Positions 10,503 to 19,755 of a DNA stretch of 64,000 nt are shown in pieces. The notes under the pieces were generated by a model. That model saw nothing but the letters and a program-made list of their open reading frames with translations, searched no databases and had not been told where the DNA came from. The stretch spans positions 62,001-126,000 of the forward strand of contig NZ_QAYL01000001.1 of assembly GCF_003408705.1 (NCBI RefSeq), given 5' to 3'. This DNA comes from Mycobacterium uberis. GTDB taxonomy: Bacteria > Actinomycetota > Actinomycetes > Mycobacteriales > Mycobacteriaceae. The translations under genes and the position numbers were made by a program. Within the stretch, counting starts at the first letter, position 1; every line of letters starts with the position of its first letter.

Positions 10503-11759
10503 ATGAGCCCAGCTGAGCGCGAGTTCGATATAGTCTTGTACGGTGCCACCGGCTTCTCTGGCAAGTTGACCGCCGAACATCTCGCACGTAGTGGATCTAC
10601 AGCACGGATCTCGCTGGCCGGCCGGTCAAGCGAGCGTTTGCGTACCGTACAGATGATGTTGGGCCCGACCGCACAGGACTGGCCACTCATTGTCGCCGAC
10701 ACGTCACAACCATCGACACTCGAAGCGTTAGCCGCCCGAACTCGGGTGGTGCTGACGACTGTTGGGCCTTATACGCGCTACGGCCTGCCGCTGGTGGCGG
10801 CTTGCGCGAAGGCTGGAACGGACTATGCTGACTTGACCGGCGAGCTGATGTTCTGCCGAAACAGCATCGATTTGCACCACAAACAAGCCGCCGACACTGG
10901 TGCCCGAATAATCCTCGCGTGCGGATTTAATTCGGTCCCTTCCGATCTGAACGTCTACCAGCTGTACCGCCGAGCGATCGACGACAGCGCCGGTGAACTC
11001 TGCGACACTGATCTTGTGCTTCGTTCGTTCTCTCAGCGCTGGGTCTCCGGTGGCTCGGTTGCCACATTTGCAGAGGCAATGCGGACTACATCTAGCGATC
11101 CCGAGGCTCTTCGGTTCGTCACTGACCCATACACACTGACCACAGACCGAGACGCTGAACCTGAACTCGGTCCGCAGCCGGATTTTTCTCGGCGTCGAGG
11201 AAGCGATTTGGCACCTGAACTTGCCGGCTTCTGGACCGGAGGATTTGCGCAGAGCCCATTTAACACTCGAATTGTCCGGCGTAGCAACGCATTACAAGAC
11301 TGGGCCTACGGCCGGCAATTCCGCTACTCGGAAACGATGAGTCTAGGGAAATCGTGGGCAGCACCGGTTGCTTCCGCGGCTGTCACCAGTGTCGTAGCTG
11401 GTGCCATCGGCTTAGGGAATAGGCACTTCAGCCGACTACCCCAACGGTTGGTGGAGCACGTCACCCCCAAACCAGGTACCGGTCCAAGCCGGAAAACGCA
11501 GAAGCGGGGCCACTACGCATTCGAGACATACACCACGACAACGACCGGTGCGCGCTATATGGCGACTTTCGCGCATAACGTTGACGCGTATAAGTCTACG
11601 GCGATGCTATTCGCCGAAAGTGGTCTGGCCCTGGCGCTCGATCGTGATCGACTCTCTGAGCTGCGGGGCGTGCTCACTCCCGCCGCGGCGATGGGCGATG
11701 CGCTGCTGACACGGCTTCCCGAAGCAGGTGTAACCATTGGGACAACCCGACTGTGTTAA
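10503..11759 (+). CDS. Trans-acting enoyl reductase (Rv2953 type)
   Basis: Supplies the enoyl reduction step missing from the PpsD module during phthiocerol and phenolphthiocerol synthesis. The 418-residue protein has an N-terminal NAD(P)-binding fold (YGATGFSGKL, residues 13-22) and the saccharopine-dehydrogenase-like layout of this family (TTVGPYTRYG, CGFNSVPSD). Length matches Rv2953 (about 418). The ATG at 10503 follows the methyltransferase fossil by 37 bp, so it may originally have been transcribed with that gene; it must now rely on whatever promoter remains in or before the fossil. No damage is visible in the frame. Confidence 0.94.
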   Translation: MSPAEREFDIVLYGATGFSGKLTAEHLARSGSTARISLAGRSSERLRTVQMMLGPTAQDWPLIVADTSQPSTLEALAARTRVVLTTVGPYTRYGLPLVAACAKAGTDYADLTGELMFCRNSIDLHHKQAADTGARIILACGFNSVPSDLNVYQLYRRAIDDSAGELCDTDLVLRSFSQRWVSGGSVATFAEAMRTTSSDPEALRFVTDPYTLTTDRDAEPELGPQPDFSRRRGSDLAPELAGFWTGGFAQSPFNTRIVRRSNALQDWAYGRQFRYSETMSLGKSWAAPVASAAVTSVVAGAIGLGNRHFSRLPQRLVEHVTPKPGTGPSRKTQKRGHYAFETYTTTTTGARYMATFAHNVDAYKSTAMLFAESGLALALDRDRLSELRGVLTPAAAMGDALLTRLPEAGVTIGTTRLC

Positions 11760-11995
11760 CCGCAAACCCCCAGTCACCCCTAAGCCGCGCCGTTGAGCCG
11801 ATTTCTTTTGCGCGACGCGACCGACAAAGCCTCCCTTCCCTTAGCGCTACAAGCATTACGGCGCCAAAGTCCCCCGGTTCTAATACCTACAGAACCCAAC
11901 AATCATCGGCTTACCAAAGCTGCTGTATCTAATCCAGCGAACTTCCCCGAGCCAGTCCCCCAGAACACAAGAGCGCCGAGTTGACATGATGACAG

Positions 11996-12817
11996 TCAAG
12001 TATGGTCTGTGTGTGCAGCATCGTGGGGATTCGGTGGGATTCGGCGCTCCGAGCCGAGAAACTCGTCGAGGTACGCGGCCGGCTTGAGGTTAAGCAAATG
12101 CTCACGGTCAGCGGCAAGATCTGCGTAACTGAGTGCCGCGATCTGCTCAACCGAGTAGGACAATGGCTGTTCCGGCGATCCCTTTCGTATGATTCCAACG
12201 CCAAAATCACAGTCCAGCACAGCAATTCGTAGATCGGTCCGGGTGCTGCGCAGGTGCACGATCGCCTTCCAAACATCGCCGCACCACAGGCCTTCCCACC
12301 AATGGTTTTGCGCACGAAAGTCAGCGTAAGATGTCGCCGGAAAGCCAGCCGATGCCAACTTAGGGTTGCAGTCATGCAGCACAATGACGCCGTCGTCGCG
12401 CAAATAGCGCAGAGTATTCTCGACATCACGCACGACCTGTTCATAGACATGCAGCCCATCAATCAGAGCGACATCGATAGCGTGCCGCTCCAGCAACGCT
12501 GTCTCGTTCGCGAAAAAGGCATCGCTAGTCGTCTCAAAGTAGTGGGTAGCACGCGCCTGCGCGGCAGCCAACCTACGAGAGCGCGCCGAGAGCTTGAAAG
12601 CCGGGTCGACAGCCACTTTCTCATCGGCAGCAATATGCCGAAACGCGAATCCATGCGAAACACCGACCTCAAGATAAAAAGGCGCCGTCCGCCCCTCAAG
12701 CGCCCGTCGCACGACCCTGATCCGGTTCATGCGACGATTAAGGTGGAACTGCACGTTGTTCCAACTTTCTTCGATAATGCGCCAGATGAACGCATTCGCA
12801 ATTTCGGTTACTCCCAT
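11996..12817 (-). CDS. SAM-dependent methyltransferase, probable PGL sugar O-methyltransferase
   Basis: Class I methyltransferase of 273 residues, probably methylating a hydroxyl of the PGL saccharide. Motif I is YLEVGVSHG (residues 48-56); acidic and metal-type motifs follow at LIDGLH (118-123) and VLHDCNP (146-152), as in the Methyltransf_24 and macrocin-O-methyltransferase-like group. The ATG at 12817 has an AAAGGAA box upstream. It lies 133 bp downstream of the glycosyltransferase gene on the same strand and ends facing the enoyl reductase gene. In M. tuberculosis this position holds the fucose methyltransferases (Rv2954c-Rv2956); I do not see close identity to them. The sugar and position methylated are unknown from sequence; leprosy-type PGL carries 2,3-di-O-methyl and 3-O-methyl rhamnose. 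Confidence 0.8.
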   Translation of the reverse strand: MGVTEIANAFIWRIIEESWNNVQFHLNRRMNRIRVVRRALEGRTAPFYLEVGVSHGFAFRHIAADEKVAVDPAFKLSARSRRLAAAQARATHYFETTSDAFFANETALLERHAIDVALIDGLHVYEQVVRDVENTLRYLRDDGVIVLHDCNPKLASAGFPATSYADFRAQNHWWEGLWCGDVWKAIVHLRSTRTDLRIAVLDCDFGVGIIRKGSPEQPLSYSVEQIAALSYADLAADREHLLNLKPAAYLDEFLGSERRIPPNPHDAAHTDHT

Positions 12818-12950
12818 AGCAGGTTCCTTTCGCCGAGACGAACAACCCTAGCCCGCACACAACATCGAACTAATGTTTGAACAATACAAACAATACATAT
12901 GAGCTAAGCGGCTTCGGCTGAGTAAATGTTGCAGTGCAGTTGCGAGTCAT

Positions 12951-13877
12951 TCACCGTATGCTCTTCATGTTTTTCGGTCCTGCTAAGGCGCGGGCACGCT
13001 CCCGACGCCGGTACCAACGAACTACCATGTCAATCGGGTAGCGCAGATCATCCGTTAATATTCCATAAAAGCTGATCGCCAAGTCAATCGAATATTTCCG
13101 AATACTAATGACGCGTGAAGTTAATATGCGGTTTAAAATCGGCGATCCAGATAGGAAGAAGTGTGTAACTGTAGTCACTACGAAACGACACCGGAAGGCC
13201 TTCCGATATTTTCGTGCAACGTCTTTGCGGTATCTATAGAAACTAGCACCGGTTGTACCGACACCCTTATGACGTAGATGAAAATCAATCACCCAAGCGC
13301 TGCGTCCAAGAAAATCTGCTATAATACACAAATCAGCACCGTAGAAGTGGAAACCAGAAAGATCATGCGACATCGCCAGATTGGCTTCGCGTCGCACGAG
13401 AATGAAGTTCTCGTCAAGAGCTGTGACAGCCGCCGGGAAGGAGCCAATGGATTGGTTCACTCCAAATCGATCAGAAATTCTGACGGCCAGACGATTAAAT
13501 GAAACCCCACCTGCATTGCCGCACAATCCCCATTTTGGATCGTGCGCTGTGAGTTCATCAAGCCGCTGTTCAAGTTCAGCTCGCCCGTCGTCGACAAGTA
13601 GGATATCTTGATGGCACAGAATAATGAAGTCGCCTCGCGCTTCGGAAAGAAACAGATTGTAGCCACAGAAGGCATCGAATCGATTTGATTCACTATTATC
13701 AAGACAAAGATATTCACAGTCAGCAGGAGTAAAGCCGTGACTGACAAAAGAATCTATCATCTCTGCATATTCAGTGGGGCGGGTGACCAGCGTACAGATC
13801 GAAAATCGCGGCCGTGCCCCAGTAGCAGAAACAGCAAGGGATACCACAAAATCGGGTATAGATGCCTGCTCAGTCAC
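12951..13877 (-). CDS. GT2-like glycosyltransferase, probable PGL sugar transferase
   Basis: A 308-residue protein with a nucleotide-sugar transferase fold: FSICTLVTRP near residue 25, LCLDNSESN (57-65), and HQDI (89-92) where family 2 enzymes carry their metal-binding acidic motif. The C-terminal third has hydrophobic stretches and ends in a basic tail (WYRRRERARA), suggesting membrane association. It is not similar to Rv2957 or to the GT1-type Rv2958c as I remember them, so it is a good candidate for adding the second sugar in a leprosy-type PGL. The predicted start is GTG at 13877 with a poor ribosome binding site; M40 is an alternative but would cut into the fold. Flanked on both sides by sugar methyltransferase genes on the same strand. 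Confidence 0.75.
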   Translation of the reverse strand: MTEQASIPDFVVSLAVSATGARPRFSICTLVTRPTEYAEMIDSFVSHGFTPADCEYLCLDNSESNRFDAFCGYNLFLSEARGDFIILCHQDILLVDDGRAELEQRLDELTAHDPKWGLCGNAGGVSFNRLAVRISDRFGVNQSIGSFPAAVTALDENFILVRREANLAMSHDLSGFHFYGADLCIIADFLGRSAWVIDFHLRHKGVGTTGASFYRYRKDVARKYRKAFRCRFVVTTVTHFFLSGSPILNRILTSRVISIRKYSIDLAISFYGILTDDLRYPIDMVVRWYRRRERARALAGPKNMKSIR

Positions 13878-14074
13878 TATGGTAAATACCCTAGAACGTG
13901 GTTAGGAACAGACTTAGAACCATGGTGCACCAAGAGCCCAACCTGCATGTTAGTCCGCGTGAACAACGAAACTCCCGCATGGTCCATTTGATCATAACTT
14001 TTGGAATACGTCATCGACCGTTCACCACAGATGAGGCGCCGATAGCCCACCATAAGCCACTTCAAAATGAATCA

Positions 14075-14788
14075 CTAGTTGCGGATTAAAAATCCATTGG
14101 TCGCAAATGTAAAGCCGAATTTGCGTTCCCTCGCCTCATCGTGTTTATAGTCACCTAGGAATTCACGCTCGTACGCCTCAATGGCTTCATACGGACCGGG
14201 CCCAAACAGAGGAAGGACAGGATGTCCGTTGACGTTGGCGTCTTCCACTACCACATAATCACCACTAGACAGTAAAGGACGTAGCAATTTCATCTCCTCC
14301 AGTACATGGTGCATTGAGTGGTCACTGTCCAAGATGGCGAAGATCTTGCCAGGGTATTCCTCTTTGAGACTTTGAATCTGCTTGGCAATAGCCGGGGCTG
14401 TGGATGACGATTCAATGAACAAGACATCCGGCTCACGTCGTGCTGCTGGATCTAGCATCTTATGAGAGACGTCCACGGAAAGCACCTTGAATGGTTGACC
14501 GATTTGCCTCATAATATTGGCGAAAAACACTGCTGAACCACCGTAGCGAGTGCCGAACTCGATCACCAGTGATGGCTTCAAGTCAGCTAAAATTTCCTGA
14601 TAATTCCACATATCACTGACTGACTTCCAGCATTTGATCCCCGCCCAAGTGGTCGTAGTCCACACGGCGTTGTCGTAGTACCATTTGTGGTACTCCTCCG
14701 CAACCGCATCGGTTGGTCGGTAAATTAAGGTGGGGAAAAAACTCAATGCTTGCCTGATCAAAGTGATCAGTCGACTTATTGAGCTCAC
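14075..14788 (-). CDS. Rhamnosyl O-methyltransferase (Rv2959c type)
   Basis: Methylates the 2-hydroxyl of the first rhamnose in mycosides and p-HBADs of M. tuberculosis; a position-specific role here is inferred. The 237-residue protein belongs to the cephalosporin-hydroxylase-like methyltransferase family, with SAM motif IEFGTRYGGS (76-85), LDSDHS (153-158) and VVEDANVNGHPV. It matches Rv2959c (245 residues) almost throughout. The GTG start at 14788 has an AGGAG box eight bases upstream. It lies 197 bp upstream of the glycosyltransferase gene on the same strand. Confidence 0.92.
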   Translation of the reverse strand: MSSISRLITLIRQALSFFPTLIYRPTDAVAEEYHKWYYDNAVWTTTTWAGIKCWKSVSDMWNYQEILADLKPSLVIEFGTRYGGSAVFFANIMRQIGQPFKVLSVDVSHKMLDPAARREPDVLFIESSSTAPAIAKQIQSLKEEYPGKIFAILDSDHSMHHVLEEMKLLRPLLSSGDYVVVEDANVNGHPVLPLFGPGPYEAIEAYEREFLGDYKHDEARERKFGFTFATNGFLIRN

Positions 14789-15363
14789 CTCATCATCTCC
14801 TCACTGCTCATCCTGTGGTCACTCACATGTTGATCTAGCGAGCCTCTTTAAAAGAACCGATAGCACCGACACGCACTCACATTATGATCGCAGTAATTCG
14901 CAGACTCACGATCCGCTTCACCTAAGCTCACTCCGCGCGCCATCACTCTGCAACCAACGCCAGATGTATATAACCGGGTTTCGCTCCAGCATCCTTTTGA
15001 CGCTGCCACCGCCCCCACAGGAATACTATCAGTATACGCTTGTACTCGCTCACCTCACAGTTAACAGCTACCGTTTAGCGAACGACCACGCAAAAATTAT
15101 ACCACCACGCACCAGCCACTAGAGTCAACGTTTACAGTATATCGTCTAGTCCAGCTAACGCACTAGCAGTGTAACAGCCAAAACCATCGCTGCCATAATA
15201 GCAACATCGCTGCTCTGCTATCCTGATTGCTAATCAACAAGACGCCTGACCCGCAGGATCGTCATTGCCTGTGCTGCTGATTTTTTACCTCATATTCGTG
15301 CCGAACCGAATCAACGCTGTTCACAACATTATTCGTCCCCCGCTAGATCTGTCGTGCTGTCTG
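14789..15363. other. Decayed gap between methyltransferase and rhamnosyltransferase genes
   Basis: About 575 bp with no recognisable gene. In M. tuberculosis Rv2960c and Rv2961 lie at this place; I see no readable trace of either. Frames here are short and rich in stops. Confidence 0.5.
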
Positions 15364-16638
15364 CTAGCTGGCCAACGATGTTGAGGGCAAGTTTTCCAAG
15401 GCGAAACGTAACACATTCTCCAAGTGTTGCGGGAATTCAGGGCGGTCCCGTCCGAAGGCCTCAGCGAGTCGTTGGGCACCTTGTCGGTACTCGGCCCGAC
15501 TGAGCACCTGGCTTACCACATCGGCGACCCGCTTACTCTTGAGCCGTTCCGTACGCAACAGCATGCCCGCACCGGCACGCTCGACGGCCTCCATGTTCAG
15601 GTGTTGATCCAGATTACCTGCTATCCCGACCACCGGTACCCCAGCTACCAAGGCCTGCTGGGTTGTCGGGCTGCCGCCGTTGCAGACCACCACCGCCGAG
15701 CAGGCCGCAGCTGCTTCACCCGGCAAGTAGTCGGCCACGAAAGCATTGGCCGGTACGTTCTGTAGTTCGCTGCGGCCGGCGGTGGCCGCGATCACCGTCA
15801 CCGGCAAATCCGCCAGGGCGTTCAACACGACCTGCAACAGGCCTTTTCCACCGGAACTACCCATGGTCACATAGACAATCGGCCGGTCTGTCGGCAACGA
15901 ATCCCACCAGGCGGGCAACGGCACGGAGGGCGACCACAAGACCGGACCAAGATATTGGTGATTAGCCGGCAGACCGTCCGTTGGCACCATCTCGGGTACG
16001 TCAGCATACAGAGTATAGTCACCATCGGTGAAATGGCGGCACAAATCCCAACCCAGGCTCGGCAACCCGTACTTGCGGCGGACCCAGTTGAACGGCAGGC
16101 ACTGGTAGGCAAAGAACAACGGGCGTTCCAGGCGGTAGAGAAGTTTGACCAGCCTGACGCCGAACAAGTGGGTCCACAGCACGTCCGGCAGCGGAAAACC
16201 GCGGCGGCGGGCCTGGGGACTCCAGTAGGCATTCGCGATGGCAATATAGGGAACGCCCGCCAGTCGGGCACTAACAGACAACGTCAAGCGAAGATCACTG
16301 ACCACGAGATCCGGCGCGACCTCAGCCAGCACCTTAGTATCCTCCTCCACATACTTCCGTAAAATCTTCGGGGTATAGCACAGTCGACCCTGAAACATTT
16401 TGGTGAGATGTTGATCGGTGGGCACGGTGTAGATCGGATAGTGGGTAAAAGGGAGCGGACCCAACAATTTGTTGAACCGCGCGTCGCAGGCAAAGTGAAC
16501 CTCATAGCAGCTGGGGTCCAGCGATCGCGCCAGGACAAACGGGCGGACGACGTGAGCCAAAGACACTGCTTCCGCGATAAACAAGATCCGAAGCCTGCGG
16601 GACTGAGGCTTAGCTGCGGCGTCCGGTGCCGTACTCAT
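15364..16638 (-). CDS. PGL/p-HBAD rhamnosyltransferase (Rv2962c type)
   Basis: Transfers the first rhamnose onto the phenol of phenolphthiocerol dimycocerosate or p-hydroxybenzoate methyl ester. The 424-residue GT1 (UGT-like, GT-B fold) enzyme matches Rv2962c over its length: N-terminal [16 protein letters not shown], a central GPVLW, and the C-terminal donor-binding region [19 protein letters not shown] followed by [17 protein letters not shown]. The ATG at 16638 is preferred over the upstream ATG at 16656 because an AGAAGGGA box precedes it. It is the only GT1 in this locus, so later sugars must come from other genes. It is divergent from the SRPBCC gene that starts 190 bp away. Confidence 0.94.
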   Translation of the reverse strand: MSTAPDAAAKPQSRRLRILFIAEAVSLAHVVRPFVLARSLDPSCYEVHFACDARFNKLLGPLPFTHYPIYTVPTDQHLTKMFQGRLCYTPKILRKYVEEDTKVLAEVAPDLVVSDLRLTLSVSARLAGVPYIAIANAYWSPQARRRGFPLPDVLWTHLFGVRLVKLLYRLERPLFFAYQCLPFNWVRRKYGLPSLGWDLCRHFTDGDYTLYADVPEMVPTDGLPANHQYLGPVLWSPSVPLPAWWDSLPTDRPIVYVTMGSSGGKGLLQVVLNALADLPVTVIAATAGRSELQNVPANAFVADYLPGEAAAACSAVVVCNGGSPTTQQALVAGVPVVGIAGNLDQHLNMEAVERAGAGMLLRTERLKSKRVADVVSQVLSRAEYRQGAQRLAEAFGRDRPEFPQHLENVLRFALENLPSTSLAS

Positions 16639-16827
16639 GCCGGCGTCCCTTCTCACATCGCTGACAACGTCAATCGCTACCTGCCACCCCGACGCCGTAG
16701 CCTACACGCACGACACGCGAACTCAGAAAATACGGGCAAAAACAAACAGAATCCATGGGGATGGTACCCGATGGTCCGCCAGACTGCTTGTTCGGTGGCC
16801 ATCGAGCACCCCGGCTATGCTTCGTCA

Positions 16828-17268
16828 ATGCCAGTTTTAAGTAAGACCGTCGAAGTCGGTACTGACGTTGCAACGATCATGTCCATCGTCACCGATTTTG
16901 AGTCGTACCCACAGTGGCATGAGTGGATCAAAGGCGTCTGGGTGCTGGCGCGCTATGACGACGGTCGTCCCAGCCAGTTACGCATCGACATCGACTTTCA
17001 AGGCATGCAGGGAACCTACATCCAGGCCGTATACTATCCGGGCATGAATCAGATCCAAACCGTCATGCAGCAAGGCGACCTGTATGCTAAACAGGAACAG
17101 CTATTCAGCGTGACGGAGGCCGAGGCAGGCAGCATGCTGACGGTCGATCTCGATATCGAGCTCACTATGCCGGTACCCACACCGATGGTGAAAATGTTAC
17201 TTAACACCGCACTCGATCGCCTCGCTGAAAAACTCAAGCAGCACGCCGAACAGTTGGCCGCCAGTTAG
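16828..17268 (+). CDS. Small SRPBCC (START/polyketide cyclase-like) protein
   Basis: A 146-residue protein with the helix-grip fold signature of the polyketide cyclase/dehydrase family: an N-terminal TVEVGTDVATIMSIVTDFES, then YPQWHEWIKGVWVL, and a C-terminal amphipathic helix (LNTALDRLAEKLKQHAEQL). It resembles mycobacterial Rv2185c and Rv0856/Rv0857-type proteins. These bind hydrophobic ligands; no catalytic role is known to me. The ATG at 16828 starts at the fold boundary; the frame stays open upstream, with another ATG at 16771, and neither has a strong ribosome binding site. It is divergent from the rhamnosyltransferase gene and may share a control region with it. Confidence 0.8.
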   Translation: MPVLSKTVEVGTDVATIMSIVTDFESYPQWHEWIKGVWVLARYDDGRPSQLRIDIDFQGMQGTYIQAVYYPGMNQIQTVMQQGDLYAKQEQLFSVTEAEAGSMLTVDLDIELTMPVPTPMVKMLLNTALDRLAEKLKQHAEQLAAS

Positions 17269-19485
17269 ACCAAACGCAGTCCAAAATTCACACGGCGCAG
17301 CTATTGCGATCCCGGCTTTAATTTTGTTGTTAGCTGAACGGATGCAAAAAAGCGTTGGCAGAATTGTACCCTAAACATTTATGCGGAATGCTGCGATCAT
17401 AATTGAGCCATCAAGCTCCATGCAAATTGCCTCCAGACGTCCCGACCATGATCGCTCAGTCTAACCGGCCACGGCTGTGCACTCCTTGGAATACCAGAGG
17501 TCTTCATAACACGTGACGTTAGTGTAGGCGGCCTGGCCGCCACAGCCCGCATGCGCTGCATTTCTTCACGCCGGTATCACCCCCAACTTGGGGTCGAGGA
17601 GACCTCTCGCCAGAAATGCTGGAAGCCAGCTAGCTGCCATCCGAGCTAAACATATACATACGCTTAAACAAAAGTTCTTGCGCTTGCACCGGGAAATAAC
17701 GCACTAGCTTCTCCGTCGACCAAAATCCTAGTCATGCTACATCAAACCCATTCTCCTGCAAAGCCTTTTGTCAATCTTGACGGAAGCTAATCGGAATTCG
17801 CATCAACTATACTGTTAAATATACATCCTATTCTCACAACGTGGCGGATTTGAATTCCAACATTTGTTCTGGTCAAATTCGCAGACAACGATACTGTCGG
17901 GTAATGGAAACCGCTATGACCGTGCGTCCAAGCCAGTCGCTGTAATATACTACCTGACGGACACCAAGGTCGTCGCCGCGAAGTAAAGAATTCGTAAAAG
18001 GACGCGGTACAAGTAACCATGCAGTCGATCGTCAGTTGGATCGCCACCTAGTACCGTCGGGTCCAGTTTCGATGCTGCAGCATGCGATTGGCACAGATTC
18101 TCCACATCCCGTCGCCCGCCATATCCGCAAACACACGCACGAATAGGTCGTTTACGAGCGGATTTCGCTTTCAGTCTCCGCGGCGCGCACCACAGCGACA
18201 CCCAGTACGGTGGCTTCCACGCTCTGGGTAATACCCCAGGAATCATTGTTGGTACACGGCATCGCCTCATGCTTTTCCAGCCAGAAAATTAGTTACGCTT
18301 CATTCTTCCAGCTGCTGATAGCCGGGGCCTTGCATCAAGAATGGCCTACGTTTCTTCCAGACAGTGTACAGTTCTCAGAGTAGCACCGTGAGATAAACGC
18401 CGACACATATGCCACAGGAAATCTTCGCCTACCACGGGCGGGCACTCGCCACAGTTGATCTCGACGAAATTATCGCCGATTATACCAATAATTTCGTGAT
18501 AATCACGTCTACCGGATGTCTTACTTAGCAAGAACGGTGTCCGAAAGGTGTTCGTCGGCTTACTCAACAATCTGACTAATATAGCCTGGGACTTAAATCA
18601 ACAGCGATCCATTGTTCCTCGAGTATGCCGTCGATTCAGTGGTCAACTGCGTTGACAATGGCGTCGACATTATCCGTATTTTGGGATGGCATAATCCGGG
18701 TACAAACTATTCGATACACCCCGCTTCCTAAAAACTGACGTCTCCCTCGAAGCTCTGTCGTCCGCCAAATAGGTTCGGTCCCGTGGGCGACCTGGATCTC
18801 AACGTGGACTTGACAACCGTCGCGGAACGGATATCGCAACAGGGATTTAGGCAAGGACCCACTAGACGATGTTGCTGAGGTCACCGGTTAAATACCAAAT
18901 GTCATTTTGCGATTCAGCTAGTCGGGGCAACCCTACTTGCTGCGGCACAAACCACGGCACCTGCATCCCCATAGTAACAGCGTGATCCTGCGCGAAACCA
19001 GTGTCCCTGCCGCACTGACCGATTTCGATATGCCGCACCCCATACAATTGCGAACTGCGCCAACCCCACTGTGCAGTGGTGATATCATTGCTTTACCTTA
19101 TGGGGCCACTCAACGGATTCAACGCTAACAAAAAACCACCACCATCCATACCCGCGGGTGATCCCAGTGTGCGGTTCTAGGTGGGACTGTCAATGGCCGA
19201 TGAGTTTAGTGAAGCTAGGTGCGATCTAGCAACACCGTCCACCAATCCCAAGCCCAAAGCTTCGTAAAAAGCTAAACCATATGCACAGCCTCTGGCACGA
19301 CACCTCGACTCTTTCGGCGACCTGTAAAGACCAACAGGCCATCACCAGTCACGGCCGAAATACCTCTGCTCAGCCACGCTCAACCCCCTCAGCTAGGAAT
19401 CTGTCAAGGATCAACCGGAGCAACTGTCAGGCATTACCCGAAGATAAACTGTCAAGCATCGACCGAGATCATACGCTCATAAAAG
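17269..19485. other. Decayed 2.2 kb stretch at a rearrangement junction
   Basis: No intact gene and no family I can name with confidence. Several minus-strand frames of 60-106 codons occur (for example 17950-18270, 18636-18884, 18862-19047), and the last two may be pieces of one dead minus-strand gene. Sequence on the left matches the Rv2962c region and on the right the Rv3772 region, which lie far apart in M. tuberculosis. No insertion sequence or long inverted repeat was seen. Confidence 0.5.
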
Positions 19486-19558
19486 CGCGCCCGAAGGGAT
19501 TCGAACCCCTAACCTTCTGATCCGTAGTCAGATGCTCTATCCGTTGAGCTACGGGCGC
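19486..19558 (-). tRNA. tRNA-Arg (anticodon ACG)
   Basis: The minus strand folds as a 73-base tRNA: acceptor GCGCCCG pairs with CGGGCGC, the anticodon arm CTGA-CTACGGA-TCAG exposes ACG, and the T arm carries GGTTCGAATCCC. CCA is not encoded directly. It is 22 bp from the neighbouring tRNA-Ser on the same strand. Confidence 0.97.
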
Positions 19559-19580
19559 CCGTCTTTAGTTATGTTCATGG

Positions 19581-19668
19581 CGGAGGCGAGAGGATTTGAA
19601 CCTCCGGTCCCCTTGAAGGGGACAACTCATTAGCAGTGAGCCCCATTCGGCCGCTCTGGCACGCCTCC
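19581..19668 (-). tRNA. tRNA-Ser (anticodon GCU)
   Basis: An 88-base class II tRNA on the minus strand: acceptor GGAGGCG pairs with CGCCTCC, anticodon loop CTGCTAA exposes GCT, a long variable arm (GTCCCCTTCAAGGGGAC) is typical of serine tRNAs, and the T arm reads GGTTCAAATCC. Located between hisC2 (divergent) and tRNA-Arg. Confidence 0.97.
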
Positions 19669-19755
19669 TTTGACCCCTGAGGGTACCCGACCCCTTCCCG
19701 GAATCCCTGAACCGCCGGAGGCATAGCATACACAGCCGCAACATATACTGGCGCA

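Noticed and set aside
12254..12880. A 208-codon plus-strand frame opposite the methyltransferase
   Set aside because: Shadow frame: Arg/His/Pro-rich and fully inside an intact minus-strand gene with motif support.
17269..19485. An insertion sequence at the rearrangement junction
   Set aside because: No transposase-like reading in any frame and no terminal inverted repeats seen.
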